Source: an uncultured Prochlorococcus sp.
Lineage (GTDB): Bacteria > Cyanobacteriota > Cyanobacteriia > PCC-6307 > Cyanobiaceae
Assembly: GCA_902558895.1 (NCBI GenBank)
Contig: CACEFS010000002.1
Span: forward strand, 1 to 64,000
Length of the DNA stretch: 64,000 nt
Reading direction: 5' to 3'
Each line of letters begins with the position of its first letter. Positions within the stretch are counted from its first letter, which is position 1. Of this stretch, positions 41,054 to 51,633 are shown piece by piece. A program made the position numbers and the translations under genes. The notes beneath the pieces were generated by a model. It made no database searches and was not told the origin of the DNA. It was given only the letters and a program-made list of their open reading frames with translations.

Positions 41054-42442
41054 TTATTGAAACTTTTTCATCTCTATTTTATTAAAAATCAATGCGATAG
41101 AAAGAATTGCGAATGTAATTAGGGCACAAATTTCTGTCCAATAATCTAACCCAATTTTAGAAATCATTAATGGTGCAAGAACTGTGAATAGTCCCCCAGA
41201 AAGAATTAATTGAGCGAATAGCTGTTTTGACGTAAAAATTGGTAAAGTCTTAGAAATATTTTTAGGATCTGCAAGCCTTAAAAGAAGTAACCCAGAAGCT
41301 ACTACACCTGTAGAATTTCCAAACTCTATCAAACTTTTTTCAAACCAAAAATCATCAAAAATAAAGTATGCGAAATAAGCAATGCAGATTAAATTCCAAA
41401 ATAAACCGAACATAGTAAACACTAAAATAAGGATCCAATTATCGAAAACAACTGCAATATCTAAACTCGCCATAGCTGTAAAAATCAATAAGTCTGTGGA
41501 TAAAATACCAATCTCCCTTTGCAGAATATTTGAAATGAATTCTGTATTTTTGGTTTTTTCTAAAATATATCTAATAAGGAGCGAACCTATTAGGATAAAA
41601 GGAAATACTGGTAGTGAAAAAATAATTTCCTTCGTAAAATCACCGAAAGGACTTGAAACATACCTTAAAAATTTAAGTAGCAAAACACCAAAAGAAATTG
41701 CCAAACCAGAGAATCCAAGATTAATTATAAAAATTCTTAAATCTGCAAAAATTCCTATCTTATTTTTTCCATTTAGAGTATCTTTTTGTTCAAGAATTTC
41801 CTCAGTATATGAAAGACCTAAAGTTCTACCAAGAAAGATAAATATACTACCCAATATTGAAGAGGATAAAAGACCCATTGTTGCCATAGCCAAACCAAGA
41901 TCTAAACCATTTGGGAAACCTAGTTTATTAAAACTTTCACCGATTATTGATGCAGCTCCATGACCACCCTCAAAACCTACCTCTATTAAACAACCCATTA
42001 GAGGGTTTGCCTCCATAGATGGAGGCAGAAAATATTTAACAACAAGACCACCGACAAAAAATTGTCCGAAACCTAATGAAAGAGCTAATAGAAATTGATT
42101 AAAAATTGGTTTAACTAAACCATTTATATTCGGTATAGGTCTACCCATCATTAAAGTTGCGAAGACTAATGATAAAAGAGGAGTAGGAAAATTACTCCAA
42201 ACATTGATTGTTTCTTTTGGCAAAAAATGTATCGCTCCAAATGGACCTATAGAAATACCTAAAATTCCTGATATAACAGCTATCGGTAATCCAAATCTCT
42301 CGAGTTGAACAGCTAGTTTAAATTGCCTCCCAAAAATCAACAAAAAAAATATAATTAATAATCCCAAAAAACTTATCAATAGAGAATTTGAAAAAATATC
42401 TTTATTTTGTACCGCAAAAATATTCAATGATTTCAAAAACAT
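41054..42442 (-). CDS. Sodium/glutamate symporter (GltS-like), 462 aa
   Basis: About ten or more hydrophobic segments occur with GltS-type inverted-repeat hairpins: GCLIEVGFEGGHGAASIIGESFNKLGFPNGLDLGLAMATMG (~residues 150-190) and, late, SLIEFGNSTGVVASGLLLLRLADP. The family imports glutamate or related anions with Na+. It is somewhat longer than E. coli GltS (about 400 aa). It is on the minus strand between pcb and the 85-aa gene. Confidence 0.82.
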   Translation of the reverse strand: MFLKSLNIFAVQNKDIFSNSLLISFLGLLIIFFLLIFGRQFKLAVQLERFGLPIAVISGILGISIGPFGAIHFLPKETINVWSNFPTPLLSLVFATLMMGRPIPNINGLVKPIFNQFLLALSLGFGQFFVGGLVVKYFLPPSMEANPLMGCLIEVGFEGGHGAASIIGESFNKLGFPNGLDLGLAMATMGLLSSSILGSIFIFLGRTLGLSYTEEILEQKDTLNGKNKIGIFADLRIFIINLGFSGLAISFGVLLLKFLRYVSSPFGDFTKEIIFSLPVFPFILIGSLLIRYILEKTKNTEFISNILQREIGILSTDLLIFTAMASLDIAVVFDNWILILVFTMFGLFWNLICIAYFAYFIFDDFWFEKSLIEFGNSTGVVASGLLLLRLADPKNISKTLPIFTSKQLFAQLILSGGLFTVLAPLMISKIGLDYWTEICALITFAILSIALIFNKIEMKKFQ

Positions 42443-42486
42443 ATAATTCTAAATCTAAATTAATAAACAAAATTTTTCAAATAAAA

Positions 42487-42512
42487 AAGGCTCCGGTAAG
42501 AGGAGCCTTTTG
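42487..42512 (-). terminator. Rho-independent terminator of pcb
   Basis: AGGCTCC/GGAGCCT forms a stem followed by T on the minus strand, 24 bases after the pcb stop codon. Confidence 0.75.
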
Positions 42513-42535
42513 ATATTGGTGATAAAGTTTGAAAA

Positions 42536-43594
42536 TTAATCTTTGAGAGTAACTGTTGCACTATCAATATTGCTGATAGCATTTGTAACTCTCTTAAAAT
42601 CAAAGCCTAGTGCTCTTAAAGCGTGCCATAGATGACCTTGAATAAAGAAGAATCCAAAATAGTAATGAACATTAGCTAACCATGCCCTTGAAGTGTACTC
42701 ACCATCAGGAAGATCAACAGTATCTACCCAATAAGGAGAAATACTAAACTTCAATTCAAGTGGTTCACCAAAGAATTCAGTTGGATAAACTGTTGTGTTA
42801 GCAGCGCTCCAGAAGGCTGCAATAATAGCCATCCAGCCTATTCCAGCTAGTGACCACGAGAGAACAGCTTCAGCTGAGAGAAGTCCTTTACCTTTAAATT
42901 TGGTATATTCACCAACTTGCTTAGTAGCAATATGCCAAGCACCACCTGTGATCTCGACGAAAGCAAGAAAAGCATGGCCTCCCATTACTTCCTCAAGGCT
43001 GTCAATAGTCAAAAAGTCTGTCTGGTGATTCCAAATTTTGGCCAAATTTAATTCATACTCAACCTGCCTTACAGAACCAATAGCTGGATCATAAATTCCA
43101 TGCACCCTTGCCCATTCAACAAAAGCGATAACTGCGAAACCAAGAATAATTAGATGGTGACCAAGAATAAATGTCAATTTGTCTGGATTATCCCATTCAA
43201 TATTGAATTTTCTAGCTCTTGCTACATCAGAATCTTCTAGATTTCCAGGAAGAAGTAAAGAGTGTAAAAGTCCCCCCGCTGCTAAAACCATAGAAGAAAC
43301 TAAGTGAACTATTGCTATCGCTAGAACAGGTTTAGTATCTCCCATCGCAACGCCATTAGCATCAAACCCTATTCCAAGAGTTGCTAAATGAGGAAGAACG
43401 ATTAAAGGTTGATGACCCATTGGGACACTGGGGTCAAATCGTGAAAGTTCAAAAAGGGTGAATGCACCCGCCCAGAAAACAATTAATCCTGCATGAGCTA
43501 CATGAGCAGCGATGAATTTTCCTGAGCGATTTGCTACACCTGAATTACCAGCCCACCATCCATAGGTAGTATCTGGATTTCCATAGGTTTGCAT
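42536..43594 (-). CDS. pcbA: Chlorophyll a/b-binding light-harvesting protein Pcb
   Basis: This is a 352-aa CP43/IsiA-type six-helix protein. [55 protein letters not shown] contains the helix-I His pair. Later His residues sit in [38 protein letters not shown] and the C-terminal [28 protein letters not shown], all likely chlorophyll ligands. Pcb proteins are the divinyl-chlorophyll antenna of Prochlorococcus in place of phycobilisomes. The 280-base gap upstream is expected to hold a strong promoter. Confidence 0.97.
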   Translation of the reverse strand: MQTYGNPDTTYGWWAGNSGVANRSGKFIAAHVAHAGLIVFWAGAFTLFELSRFDPSVPMGHQPLIVLPHLATLGIGFDANGVAMGDTKPVLAIAIVHLVSSMVLAAGGLLHSLLLPGNLEDSDVARARKFNIEWDNPDKLTFILGHHLIILGFAVIAFVEWARVHGIYDPAIGSVRQVEYELNLAKIWNHQTDFLTIDSLEEVMGGHAFLAFVEITGGAWHIATKQVGEYTKFKGKGLLSAEAVLSWSLAGIGWMAIIAAFWSAANTTVYPTEFFGEPLELKFSISPYWVDTVDLPDGEYTSRAWLANVHYYFGFFFIQGHLWHALRALGFDFKRVTNAISNIDSATVTLKD

Positions 43595-43925
43595 TTAGGA
43601 ATTGATTAGCTTAAACGTTTTGAGAATACTTTATATTTCACCAAACAGTTGAATTCATAACAAAATTGTAAAGGTTAGTAATCCTAGTAATTACAAAACA
43701 AAAAATCTTCATAAGGCAATCCAGTAGCAAAAAAGGTAGATTTAATGAAGGAAAATTATTCTTAGAGATATAAGTTCTATCAAATAAAACAGTGTTTTTA
43801 GATTCAAATAAGTTAAATAAATTTCATTTTGCTGACATTAAACGATGTTTTGTTTCATTACACCATAGTAGTTATTGCCTCATTTTCAAACAATTATTAA
43901 ATATGTGGATAAGACATATAAAATT
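43595..43925. other. Upstream region of pcb
   Basis: AT-rich DNA lies between pcb and the next rightward gene. It should contain the pcb promoter and 5' UTR. I cannot place the -10 box with confidence. Confidence 0.35.
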
Positions 43926-44102
43926 ATGACTACTTCTCAAGAATCTTCTAGAAAATTTTCACTAGAAATGAAATCGGAAGTTCATTACAAAAAGGCAGCA
44001 AAGTCCTACAGAAAATCAAAACAATATATAGATATGATTAACTTATATCCAACTTTGCAAAATACGCTAATTGAGTGTAAGGATGAGAACCTAATAGAAT
44101 AA
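43926..44102 (+). CDS. Small hypothetical protein (58 aa)
   Basis: I take ATG 43926 (MTTSQESSRKFSLEMKSEVHYKK) as the start. An in-frame upstream start at 43875 would add 17 residues of poor quality. The protein is basic and helical (KSYRKSKQYIDMINLYPTLQN). It has no membrane segment. It is divergent from pcb. I cannot assign a family. Confidence 0.45.
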   Translation: MTTSQESSRKFSLEMKSEVHYKKAAKSYRKSKQYIDMINLYPTLQNTLIECKDENLIE

Positions 44103-44146
44103 AACTTTGAAATATTTTTCGAAATTAATCAAAAAATACATTTGTT

Positions 44147-44380
44147 TTAGGCTGCGATATTATAGTTTTCTTCAAAATACAATTTATTAATTATTTGTCT
44201 GCACATTTTTATATTGTATAGAGCTTTGGGCTTCCAAGGTTTTTTTTGACCGAGTGGAGAGCTTTTCCAATGAATCCCAGGCTTGAGTATTCCATTTTCA
44301 CGTAAAAAAGAAAGTTTAATTTCAGTTATTCCTAGTTTTTCCGCGGTTAACTCAGATGAGCTCCACATATCCCCTAACAT
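44147..44380 (-). CDS. Small HTH-like protein (77 aa)
   Basis: The opening SSSELTAEKLGITEIKLSFLRENGILKPGIHWKSSPLGQ (~residues 7-45) resembles the MerR/excisionase-like winged helix with a 'GIHW' turn seen in small DNA-binding proteins. The rest is basic and helical. It may be a small regulator. It is a single gene with AT-rich flanks and no visible operator. Confidence 0.5.
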   Translation of the reverse strand: MLGDMWSSSELTAEKLGITEIKLSFLRENGILKPGIHWKSSPLGQKKPWKPKALYNIKMCRQIINKLYFEENYNIAA

Positions 44381-44515
44381 TGAATTAAGTAAATATTATT
44401 AATCCTTGATAACGTTAATTTTATTTTTTTGAAAGGGGTAAAACATTTAAATAATTATTAAGTAACAAAAAACCTAGTTTTACAAACAAAAGGGATCTGA
44501 AAGATTTATATCAAA

Positions 44516-44815
44516 TTAAGAAATATTAAATAAAGAATCTTCATTAATGAATATCTCATTGATACCCTCTCCTTTATTGATGGATTTATAATTAACGTAT
44601 TCTTCTGTAATTGATTGATTCTTTGAAAGATTGATCCAACCCTTGTACCAATTTCCACTATTAATTAATTCTTCGAATGTAGTTTTGAAGTTAATTTCAG
44701 AATCAAGCACAGAAACCATTAAAAAACTAATATTTCCTTTTTCTTTAGTCTCATTTACTAAAACAAAATGTCTCAATCCATTTATGTTTTTTTTAGAAGT
44801 CCAGTAATTTTCCAT
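44516..44815 (-). CDS. Hypothetical protein (99 aa)
   Basis: A soluble protein reading MENYWTSKKNINGLRHFVLVNETKEKGNISFLMVSVLDSEINFKTTFEELINSGNWYKGWINL. The Trp/Lys pattern (NWYKGWINL) recalls a small cyanobacterial family with a conserved W near the middle, but I cannot name it. It lies 2 bases after the next minus-strand gene, so it belongs to the hisS operon. Confidence 0.55.
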   Translation of the reverse strand: MENYWTSKKNINGLRHFVLVNETKEKGNISFLMVSVLDSEINFKTTFEELINSGNWYKGWINLSKNQSITEEYVNYKSINKGEGINEIFINEDSLFNIS

Positions 44816-44817
44816 AA

Positions 44818-45111
44818 TTATTTTTTCTTAATGTTCCCCTCAGAATTTTTTCCAGATATTTTCTTATATTCATTTCTAATTTCGTCTAATAAAAGTTTTC
44901 TTCTATCCATATAATTAACAGAATCTTGTTTTGATAAGTTATATCTTTCTTTTTTAGTTAAATTCATCCAATTATACAGATTCTTTTTATTGAAATTTGT
45001 TAATTTTTTAGCTTTCAAAACATTTTGTTTTCTATTCAATTTAAAAAAATTTCTTAAATAAAAAAAAATAAATATTAAAAGAAAAATTATCACAAACTTT
45101 AAGAGCATCAC
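44818..45111 (-). CDS. Small membrane-anchored basic protein (97 aa)
   Basis: An N-terminal hydrophobic helix (MMLLKFVIIFLLIFIFFYLRNFF, probably an anchor) is followed by a highly basic cytoplasmic tail (KLTNFNKKNLYNWMNLTKKERYNLSKQDS). The family is unknown. Its start overlaps the stop of hisS by 4 bases, which suggests translational coupling. Confidence 0.55.
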   Translation of the reverse strand: MMLLKFVIIFLLIFIFFYLRNFFKLNRKQNVLKAKKLTNFNKKNLYNWMNLTKKERYNLSKQDSVNYMDRRKLLLDEIRNEYKKISGKNSEGNIKKK

Positions 45112-46391
45112 CTTGAAAGTAAGTTGTTATTTATCCACTTTTCTAATTCAATATCATTCTCAAAAGATATAATCTCCTCTTCATTCACATTACTTGATTG
45201 ATCAAAGAGCCTTATAGTAAATTCCCCTTTAACTGCCTCATCATCACCAATAACAATAATACTTTTAGATTTTAGTTTATTTGCTTTTTTAAATTGTTTA
45301 GAGAATGAGGCCCCACTTAAATCCAACTCAACTATTAAATCATAATTTCTTAATTTTCTAGATAAATTCAATGCTAATGATTCAGCAGTTAAGCCTTTAT
45401 TAATGATATAAATATCAGTATTTCTTGGAATTTCAAGCTCTTTTCCTGCAAGTAAAATTAATCTTTCTAAACCAATAGCGAAACCAATTGCAGGGGTATT
45501 TGGCCCTCCCATTTGTTTTATTAGATCGTCGTATCTTCCTCCTCCGCACACTGTAGCCTGGGAGCCTAGAGCCCCACTAGTAATTTCAAAAGCTGTATGA
45601 GTGTAGTAATCTAAACCTCTTACAAGATTAAAATTTTCCACATAAGGTATTTTTAAAACCTCTAAATTTTTCTTTAAGTTTGAATATCTTTTATGACTTT
45701 TTTCAGATAAAAAATTAAATAATCTTGGGGCATTCTCTAGAGCTTCTTGTGTTTGAATATTCTTAGAATCCAAAATCCTTAAGGGATTTTTAGTAATCCT
45801 GTTCTGAGAATCTAAATCTAGAGAATTTTTATTTATTTCTAGCCACTTTAAAAAGGATTTTTGAAAATTCAACCTATCATTGAGATCGCCCAAAGTATTT
45901 ATTTCAAGATTAAGTTCTTTTATTCCTAATTTACCTAAGATATCCCAAGCTAAAGCAATAATTTCAACATCACTTTTAACTGAATCGTATCCTATAAATT
46001 CAACACCTAACTGGTGAAACTGTCTTTGTCTTCCTGCTTGAGGTCTTTCATATCGAAACATAGGCCCCATGTACCAAAGTTTTTGTAGAGGATGATTAGA
46101 CAACATTCCATTTTGTATTAATGCTCTTGCAACAGATGCGGTTCCTTCAGGCCTTAGGGTACAAGATCTCTTCCCTCTATCAAAAAATGTATACATTTCC
46201 TTACTGACAACATCTGTTCCTTCACCAATTCCTCTTATAAATAATTCGGTCATTTCTAGTATTGGTGTTCTTATTTCATTGATAGATGCTCTTGCAAGCT
46301 GCTCTAATACAATTTTCTCAACGTTTTGCCACTTTATTAATTGATCAGGCAGCAAATCTACCGTTCCTCTAAGATTTTTTAAGTTATTCAA
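45108..46391 (-). CDS. hisS: Histidyl-tRNA synthetase
   Basis: A 427-aa class II aminoacyl-tRNA synthetase. LRGTVDLLPDQL opens the protein. Motif 2 is PMFRYERPQAGRQRQFHQLGVEFIG. The histidine-specific signatures are VRGLDYYTHTAFEI and CGGGRYDDLI. Motif 3 is AIGFAIGLERL. A C-terminal anticodon-binding domain follows. It heads a minus-strand operon with two small genes after it. Confidence 0.96.
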   Translation of the reverse strand: MNNLKNLRGTVDLLPDQLIKWQNVEKIVLEQLARASINEIRTPILEMTELFIRGIGEGTDVVSKEMYTFFDRGKRSCTLRPEGTASVARALIQNGMLSNHPLQKLWYMGPMFRYERPQAGRQRQFHQLGVEFIGYDSVKSDVEIIALAWDILGKLGIKELNLEINTLGDLNDRLNFQKSFLKWLEINKNSLDLDSQNRITKNPLRILDSKNIQTQEALENAPRLFNFLSEKSHKRYSNLKKNLEVLKIPYVENFNLVRGLDYYTHTAFEITSGALGSQATVCGGGRYDDLIKQMGGPNTPAIGFAIGLERLILLAGKELEIPRNTDIYIINKGLTAESLALNLSRKLRNYDLIVELDLSGASFSKQFKKANKLKSKSIIVIGDDEAVKGEFTIRLFDQSSNVNEEEIISFENDIELEKWINNNLLSR

Positions 46392-46489
46392 AGTTCTAGA
46401 AAATAATTCAAAATTTTTAATTCAAATAGGAATTAATCTTTAATTAGTTGTTTTGTGCGACAATTTTAATTTAACATTTAGAAAAACTA

Positions 46490-46912
46490 TTGGATATTAA
46501 TAAAAATAAAGAGACTCCGCATTGCGGTACAAAACCAAAAAAAATTGCTTTTGGAATAGCACCCCTTGGTATAATTTCAGTGGGAATAGTGCCAATGGGA
46601 GTAATAAGTATTGGAGTGGTTCCAATGGGTGTATTCTCTTTTGGTGCTGTAGCAATGGGAATAGTCAATTTATCAGTGGTTGGGATGGGAATTATCTCTG
46701 CTGGAGTAACTACTATGGGAATATGGGAACATTCACCTAATTCTCAAAACAATCAACATAACCATTCCAAACAAATTTCAAATTTGAACAAAGAAAATAT
46801 GATGTCAGATCTATTTAACACAAAACAAGAAGCTGAAAAGGCTGCCTCAAAATATGGATGTATTGGAGCACATAAAATGGGTAAAAAATGGATGCCATGT
46901 AAGATGCACTAG
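46490..46912 (+). CDS. Glycine-patterned membrane-like protein with a DUF3721-like tail (140 aa)
   Basis: It starts at TTG 46490. Residues ~18-80 are a run of short units with G at every fifth or sixth place (GIAPLGIISVGIVPMGVISIGVVPMG...), hydrophobic and free of charge. The C-terminal 35 residues (FNTKQEAEKAASKYGCIGAHKMGKKWMPCKMH) match the cyanobacterial DUF3721 pattern with two Cys and two His, which may bind metal. The repeat probably packs against a membrane or as a helix. The function is unknown. It is divergent from hisS. Confidence 0.65.
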   Translation: MDINKNKETPHCGTKPKKIAFGIAPLGIISVGIVPMGVISIGVVPMGVFSFGAVAMGIVNLSVVGMGIISAGVTTMGIWEHSPNSQNNQHNHSKQISNLNKENMMSDLFNTKQEAEKAASKYGCIGAHKMGKKWMPCKMH

Positions 46913-46942
46913 ATATTTTCTTAATCAAAAATTTATTGAATA

Positions 46943-47722
46943 CTAACTCAAAATCTCTACTCTAAAATCAAGATTTTTTGCCTCTTCAGTAGTTAATTTT
47001 CTTGACCAAGCTCCTTGCACAGGACTATTCCATCTGAAACCAGCATTTTTAGCTAAAGATCTATCTTCGTAACTAATAAGTGCCTTGTATAAAAACCTCG
47101 GTTGGGTAGCTTTAAGTAAAAGTTCCTCTAAATTATCGCATTTTTTGAAAACCTCAGATATGTAAAAGCAATCAGATAAAGCTCTATGTAAATTCCAAAC
47201 TGGTATTGAAAAAGATAAAGCTAGATCAGTTACTGAGGGTCTATTTTTTAGTGATTTTTGAAAAGACCAATTAATATCCTCCAAACTGCATATCCATTTT
47301 TTATCAAGTTTAGGTAATTTTCCTTTACCAAACCATTTCTTATCAAACTCTACATTATGCGCGACAATGAAATCTGAGCAGTCAACAAGTTTCAGAAAGA
47401 AATTCAATCCATCTTCCCATGGTTGAGAGATATTAGTTACTTCAGCAGATATACCATTAACATGTTCGGCTTCATTATTATTAACTGGGAATAAAAATGA
47501 AACTTGTGAAAGCACGCACTTAAAAGATACATCAAACAAAATACAACCTATCTCTATCACTTCATCTTTATTTTCGTCTAAACCTGTTGTTTCAGTATCA
47601 AGAATTAAAATTTTTTCAATTTTTTTATTTTGATTAGGAAAATTCTCTTCAGAGGGATAACTGATAACTTGATCCTGAAGAATATCCAATTGATTTAATT
47701 CTTTTTTATTAGATAGATCCAA
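46943..47722 (-). CDS. DnaQ-like 3'-5' exonuclease (259 aa)
   Basis: DEDDh exonuclease motifs: Exo I ILILDTETTGLDENKDEVIEIGCI (~residues 41-64), Exo II FIVAHNVEFDKKWFGK (~140), and Exo III with His in LHRALSDCFYISEVF (~190). The C-terminal FRWNSPVQGAWSRKLTTEEAKNLDF is a feature I have seen in cyanobacterial relatives of this enzyme. It could be a proofreading-type or RNA/DNA repair nuclease. It is monocistronic. Confidence 0.8.
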   Translation of the reverse strand: MDLSNKKELNQLDILQDQVISYPSEENFPNQNKKIEKILILDTETTGLDENKDEVIEIGCILFDVSFKCVLSQVSFLFPVNNNEAEHVNGISAEVTNISQPWEDGLNFFLKLVDCSDFIVAHNVEFDKKWFGKGKLPKLDKKWICSLEDINWSFQKSLKNRPSVTDLALSFSIPVWNLHRALSDCFYISEVFKKCDNLEELLLKATQPRFLYKALISYEDRSLAKNAGFRWNSPVQGAWSRKLTTEEAKNLDFRVEILS

Positions 47723-47838
47723 TTAGCTGAAAACGCTTTCACTTATCTTGACGCATTTAATAAAAATTTCTCTTAAATTAATATAAATTAAGAATCTTGA
47801 TTAGAAAATAATTATTGAACATTTTTAGTTATTAAAAG

Positions 47839-48561
47839 ATGACTTTTACAAAATACCAATTTAATAATTTTTGTTATTGGCCTTCAAATCCTAAAAAAAT
47901 TGTGGAATTTATTGGTGGAAGTTATTTAGCTTCTAAACCAGATTTAACTTATAGAAGATTCATAGAGAGTTTGATTAATAAAAACTATGCAGTACATGCA
48001 TATAAATACACTCCACAATTCGATCACCAACAACTTGCTATTAAAGCATGGAGGGATTTCAAGAATTGTCGAATATCTTTATCCAAGAGATTAGGAGCAT
48101 CAATTCCTTCAATAAGAATTGGTCATAGCCTAGGCTGCAAACTTCATCTAATTTCACCAGATGCTGGAAGAAATTGCGAAAAATTCATATCGATAAGTTT
48201 TAATAACTTCAGTGCCAACAAATCTATCCCATTATTGAAACAAATTTCTCAAAAATTAGATTTCAATAGTGAATTCAGCCCAAGCCCTGAAAGAACTTTG
48301 CGATTAATTGAAAAAACTTATAGTCAAAAAAATAACTTCTTAATAAAATTCAACGCAGATGAATTAGATCAAACAGATAAATTATTTTCTTGTCTTAAAG
48401 CAAGAAAAGAAGATAACTCTAAAGGGATAATTTTAAAAGGAACTCACACTATTATTGCGAGTGCAGGACTAAGAGAAAATTTCTTAGGAGACTGGGCAGA
48501 TGATGATTTTAAAAGAAATACTATAAAAAAAATTTCAAATTTTATTGATGAATCCGATTAG
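47839..48561 (+). CDS. DUF1350 family protein, alpha/beta-hydrolase-like (240 aa)
   Basis: The sequence [53 protein letters not shown], then [19 protein letters not shown], shows a GHSLG nucleophile-elbow-like turn (Ser near residue 97). The family occurs in cyanobacteria and plastids, and its function is unknown. Its stop overlaps the convergent acs gene by 4 bases. Confidence 0.8.
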   Translation: MTFTKYQFNNFCYWPSNPKKIVEFIGGSYLASKPDLTYRRFIESLINKNYAVHAYKYTPQFDHQQLAIKAWRDFKNCRISLSKRLGASIPSIRIGHSLGCKLHLISPDAGRNCEKFISISFNNFSANKSIPLLKQISQKLDFNSEFSPSPERTLRLIEKTYSQKNNFLIKFNADELDQTDKLFSCLKARKEDNSKGIILKGTHTIIASAGLRENFLGDWADDDFKRNTIKKISNFIDESD

Positions 48562-50540
48562 GACTTTTCTTTCAACTTTTCCAAAACAGAACTATCTTCA
48601 AGAGTACTTATATCACCACTAATTTTTTCTCCAGCAGCCAAAGATCTCAAAATCCTCCTCATAATTTTTCCACTACGTGTTTTGGGAAGAGAGTCGGAAA
48701 TTATAATTTTTTCGGGCTTCGCGATAATTCCAATTTCATTAACAACATGTTTCTTTAAGTCCTGCTCTAATTCTGAAGAACTGTTCACACCTTTTTCTAA
48801 AGATACAAAAGCAACTATAACTTCACCTTTTAGATCATCTCTTCTTCCCACAACAGCTGCCTCTGCAACTGATTTATGACTTACCAAAGCAGATTCTATT
48901 TCCATTGTTCCTAACCGATGACCTGAAACACTTATAACATCATCAACTCTCCCCATAATCCATATATATCCATCTTGATCAATGCGTGCACCGTCTCCGG
49001 CAAAATATACATTTTTTTCCCCTTTAAAGGTAATATACTCCCAATAACTGTCCAAGTATCTTTGAGGATTCCCATGAATTGTTCTCATCATTCCTGGCCA
49101 AGGCTTTTTAATGATTAAATAACCACCCTCATTTTTGATAACCTTTTCTCCATTCTTATCGACAACTTCAACTTCAATACCTGGTAAAGGGTAAGTAGCT
49201 GAACCAGGCTTCGTAGAAACCACTCCGGGTAAAGGACTTATCATTACACCTCCTGTTTCAGTTTGCCACCATGTATCGACAATAGGGCATTTATTTTTAC
49301 CAATAACATCCTTGTACCACATCCATGCTTCAGGATTAATTGGTTCTCCAACTGTGCCCAAAAGCCTAAGACTCTCCAGATTATATTTATCAGGGATTTC
49401 ACGTCCAGACTTCATAAATGCTCTTATTGCAGTTGGTGCTGTATAAAAAATAGAAACCTGATATTTTTGCACAATTTCCCAAAAAGCCCCTAAATTTGTG
49501 GGTCTTGGGACTCCCTCAAACATTAAGGTTGTAGCACCATTAGATAAGGGTCCATAAACTATGTAACTATGGCCTGTAATCCATCCAACATCAGCAGTAC
49601 ACCAGTAAATGTCGTCATCTTTTAAATCAAATATCCATTTGAATGTCAAATGTGACCAAAGATTGTAACCGCCTGTAGTGTGAACTACACCTTTGGGCTT
49701 TCCAGTAGATCCTGAAGTATAAAGAATAAAAAGTCTATCTTCGCTATTCATAATTTCTGGTTCACACTGATCTTTTTGATCTTTTAATAATTCGTGCCAC
49801 CAAAAATCTCTATCATCAACCATCGAAATATTTTTTTTGGATCGTTGAACAACAACTACTTTTTCAACAACTTTTTCTGCCCCACTTTCAATTGCCGCAT
49901 CAACTGCTTGCTTCAGTTCAATCACCTTATCTTTTCTAAAGCCACCATCAGCAGTAATAACAAATCTGGCATTTCCATCAATTAACCTATCTTTTAAAGC
50001 TTCTGAAGAAAATCCACCAAAGACAACTGAATGAGGCGCGCCGATTCTTGCACAAGCTAACATCGCAAACATCGCTTCAGGAATCATCGGCATATAAATA
50101 CATACCAAATCTCCTTTTTTTACACCAATCGCTTTTAATGCATTAGCTGCTTTACATACCTCTTTGAGAAGTTCTTCATAAGTATATTTTTTGCTATCTC
50201 CCGGTTCACCTTCCCATATAAGTGCAGTTTTTCCTCCAAAACCTCTCTCAATATGTCTATCTAAGCAATTATATGTAATATTGAGTTTCCCTTCTTTGAA
50301 CCATTTAAAAAAGGGCGCATTTTCACTATCTAATACAGTTTGAAATGGCTCAAACCAATCTAATTCAGTTTTTGCAAAAAATTCCCAAAATTGAATAGGA
50401 TTATCTGATGCTTGTTTTTTTAAACTTAGTAATTCTTCTTGAGAACTAATATTTGAGTTTTCTGAAAATTTTTTTGATGGAGGGAAAACCCTCTTTTCTT
50501 CAAGTATGTTATTTATTGAATTTTTTTTATCTAATGACAT
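48558..50540 (-). CDS. acs: Acetyl-CoA synthetase
   Basis: A 660-aa AMP-forming ligase. The phosphate-binding loop is [23 protein letters not shown] (~residues 275-297). TWWQTETGG (~425) and the catalytic-domain hinge follow. The C-terminal [13 protein letters not shown] carries the Lys that is the known acetylation/activation site in this family. It activates acetate to acetyl-CoA. Full length is typical (about 650 aa). It is monocistronic and convergent with the DUF1350 gene. Confidence 0.95.
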   Translation of the reverse strand: MSLDKKNSINNILEEKRVFPPSKKFSENSNISSQEELLSLKKQASDNPIQFWEFFAKTELDWFEPFQTVLDSENAPFFKWFKEGKLNITYNCLDRHIERGFGGKTALIWEGEPGDSKKYTYEELLKEVCKAANALKAIGVKKGDLVCIYMPMIPEAMFAMLACARIGAPHSVVFGGFSSEALKDRLIDGNARFVITADGGFRKDKVIELKQAVDAAIESGAEKVVEKVVVVQRSKKNISMVDDRDFWWHELLKDQKDQCEPEIMNSEDRLFILYTSGSTGKPKGVVHTTGGYNLWSHLTFKWIFDLKDDDIYWCTADVGWITGHSYIVYGPLSNGATTLMFEGVPRPTNLGAFWEIVQKYQVSIFYTAPTAIRAFMKSGREIPDKYNLESLRLLGTVGEPINPEAWMWYKDVIGKNKCPIVDTWWQTETGGVMISPLPGVVSTKPGSATYPLPGIEVEVVDKNGEKVIKNEGGYLIIKKPWPGMMRTIHGNPQRYLDSYWEYITFKGEKNVYFAGDGARIDQDGYIWIMGRVDDVISVSGHRLGTMEIESALVSHKSVAEAAVVGRRDDLKGEVIVAFVSLEKGVNSSSELEQDLKKHVVNEIGIIAKPEKIIISDSLPKTRSGKIMRRILRSLAAGEKISGDISTLEDSSVLEKLKEKS

Positions 50541-50634
50541 TAAATAAATCTATGCTTAATAAATTTAGTCGAAAAATTTATAGTTTTCAAAAATTTTTAA
50601 TATTAATTAAGCGCGAATTATTTTTTTTATAGAT

Positions 50635-51606
50635 CTAATAAATACGGCTTAGAACAAATTCTGGAAGAGTCATTAAAGCTCTTTTATATTCTGAATCAGG
50701 AAGCCAAACTAGAGCTTCCTTAGAACGCATTGCAAATTCCTCAGCTAGTTTTCTGGAACTTTCGATAGCTCTAGAATTCATAATGATACTAAGGGCATCC
50801 TCTAAATCATCTTTTTCAGCAAGTTCTCTGTTAATAAGAACAGATAATTTCTTATTTTCTTCTAAGGCATATAAAACTGGAGCAGTAAGATAGCCACTAG
50901 CAAGATCGCTTATTGCAGGTTTTCCTAGTTGTTTATCATTTCCAGTAAAGTCAAGTATGTCATCTACAACTTGGAAAGCCAAGCCAATATTTTTGCCAAA
51001 ATCGTACAAAGAGGTTAAGTTTTCATCATTAAGACCACTCAGAACTCCAGCTGCTTTAGAGCTATTTGCAATTAATGATGCAGTTTTACAATAGCTCTTA
51101 TTAATGTATTTTGAAAAAGATTGAGCAGAGTCAAATCTATTTAGATTTTGTTTAATTTCGCCTTCTGCTAAATCCATTATTACTCTACTGAGTAATTTAA
51201 CTACATTTACATTATCAAGGTTTGCAAGGTGCCAACTTGCTTGAGCGAATAAGAAATCTCCTGCCAAAACAGCTACTCTAGTATTAAATCTGCTATGTAC
51301 TGTATCTACTCCTCTTCTTGTAGAGGCCTCATCAACAACATCATCGTGAACTAATGATGCTGTATGAATCATTTCAGTAATCTCAGCAAGCCTTTTATGT
51401 TTTCTAGTTAATTTAAATTCAGGAGATATTGCCTTTGAAATTAATAAGACGATACCTGGTCTAAGTCTTTTACCCCCAGCACTAAAAAGATGTTCTGCTG
51501 CGGCTTGAAGAATTGGATGACCAGCTCCAATTAAATTTTTCAGTTCAAGAATAAGATCATCAAGATCATTTTCAACTGGTTGTAGTAGTTCTGTTACTGT
51601 ATTCAT
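50635..51606 (-). CDS. Long-chain all-trans prenyl diphosphate synthase (solanesyl type)
   Basis: I favour ATG 51606 (MNTVTELLQPVENDLDDL) over an in-frame start 12 bases earlier. Both aspartate-rich motifs are visible: HDDVVDEASTRRG (first, ~residue 90) and QVVDDILDFTG (second, ~215). This enzyme makes the side chain of plastoquinone (and possibly others). The gene lies just downstream of murI on the same strand, possibly part of the murI-amidase-nitrilase series. Confidence 0.9.
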   Translation of the reverse strand: MNTVTELLQPVENDLDDLILELKNLIGAGHPILQAAAEHLFSAGGKRLRPGIVLLISKAISPEFKLTRKHKRLAEITEMIHTASLVHDDVVDEASTRRGVDTVHSRFNTRVAVLAGDFLFAQASWHLANLDNVNVVKLLSRVIMDLAEGEIKQNLNRFDSAQSFSKYINKSYCKTASLIANSSKAAGVLSGLNDENLTSLYDFGKNIGLAFQVVDDILDFTGNDKQLGKPAISDLASGYLTAPVLYALEENKKLSVLINRELAEKDDLEDALSIIMNSRAIESSRKLAEEFAMRSKEALVWLPDSEYKRALMTLPEFVLSRIY

Positions 51607-51633
51607 GATTGACCTCATTTATATATTAAAGAA

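Noticed and set aside
41382-41963. 193-aa plus-strand ORF
   Set aside because: It lies entirely inside the GltS-type symporter gene on the other strand. Its Lys/Ile/Pro-rich composition is typical of the antisense of a membrane protein.
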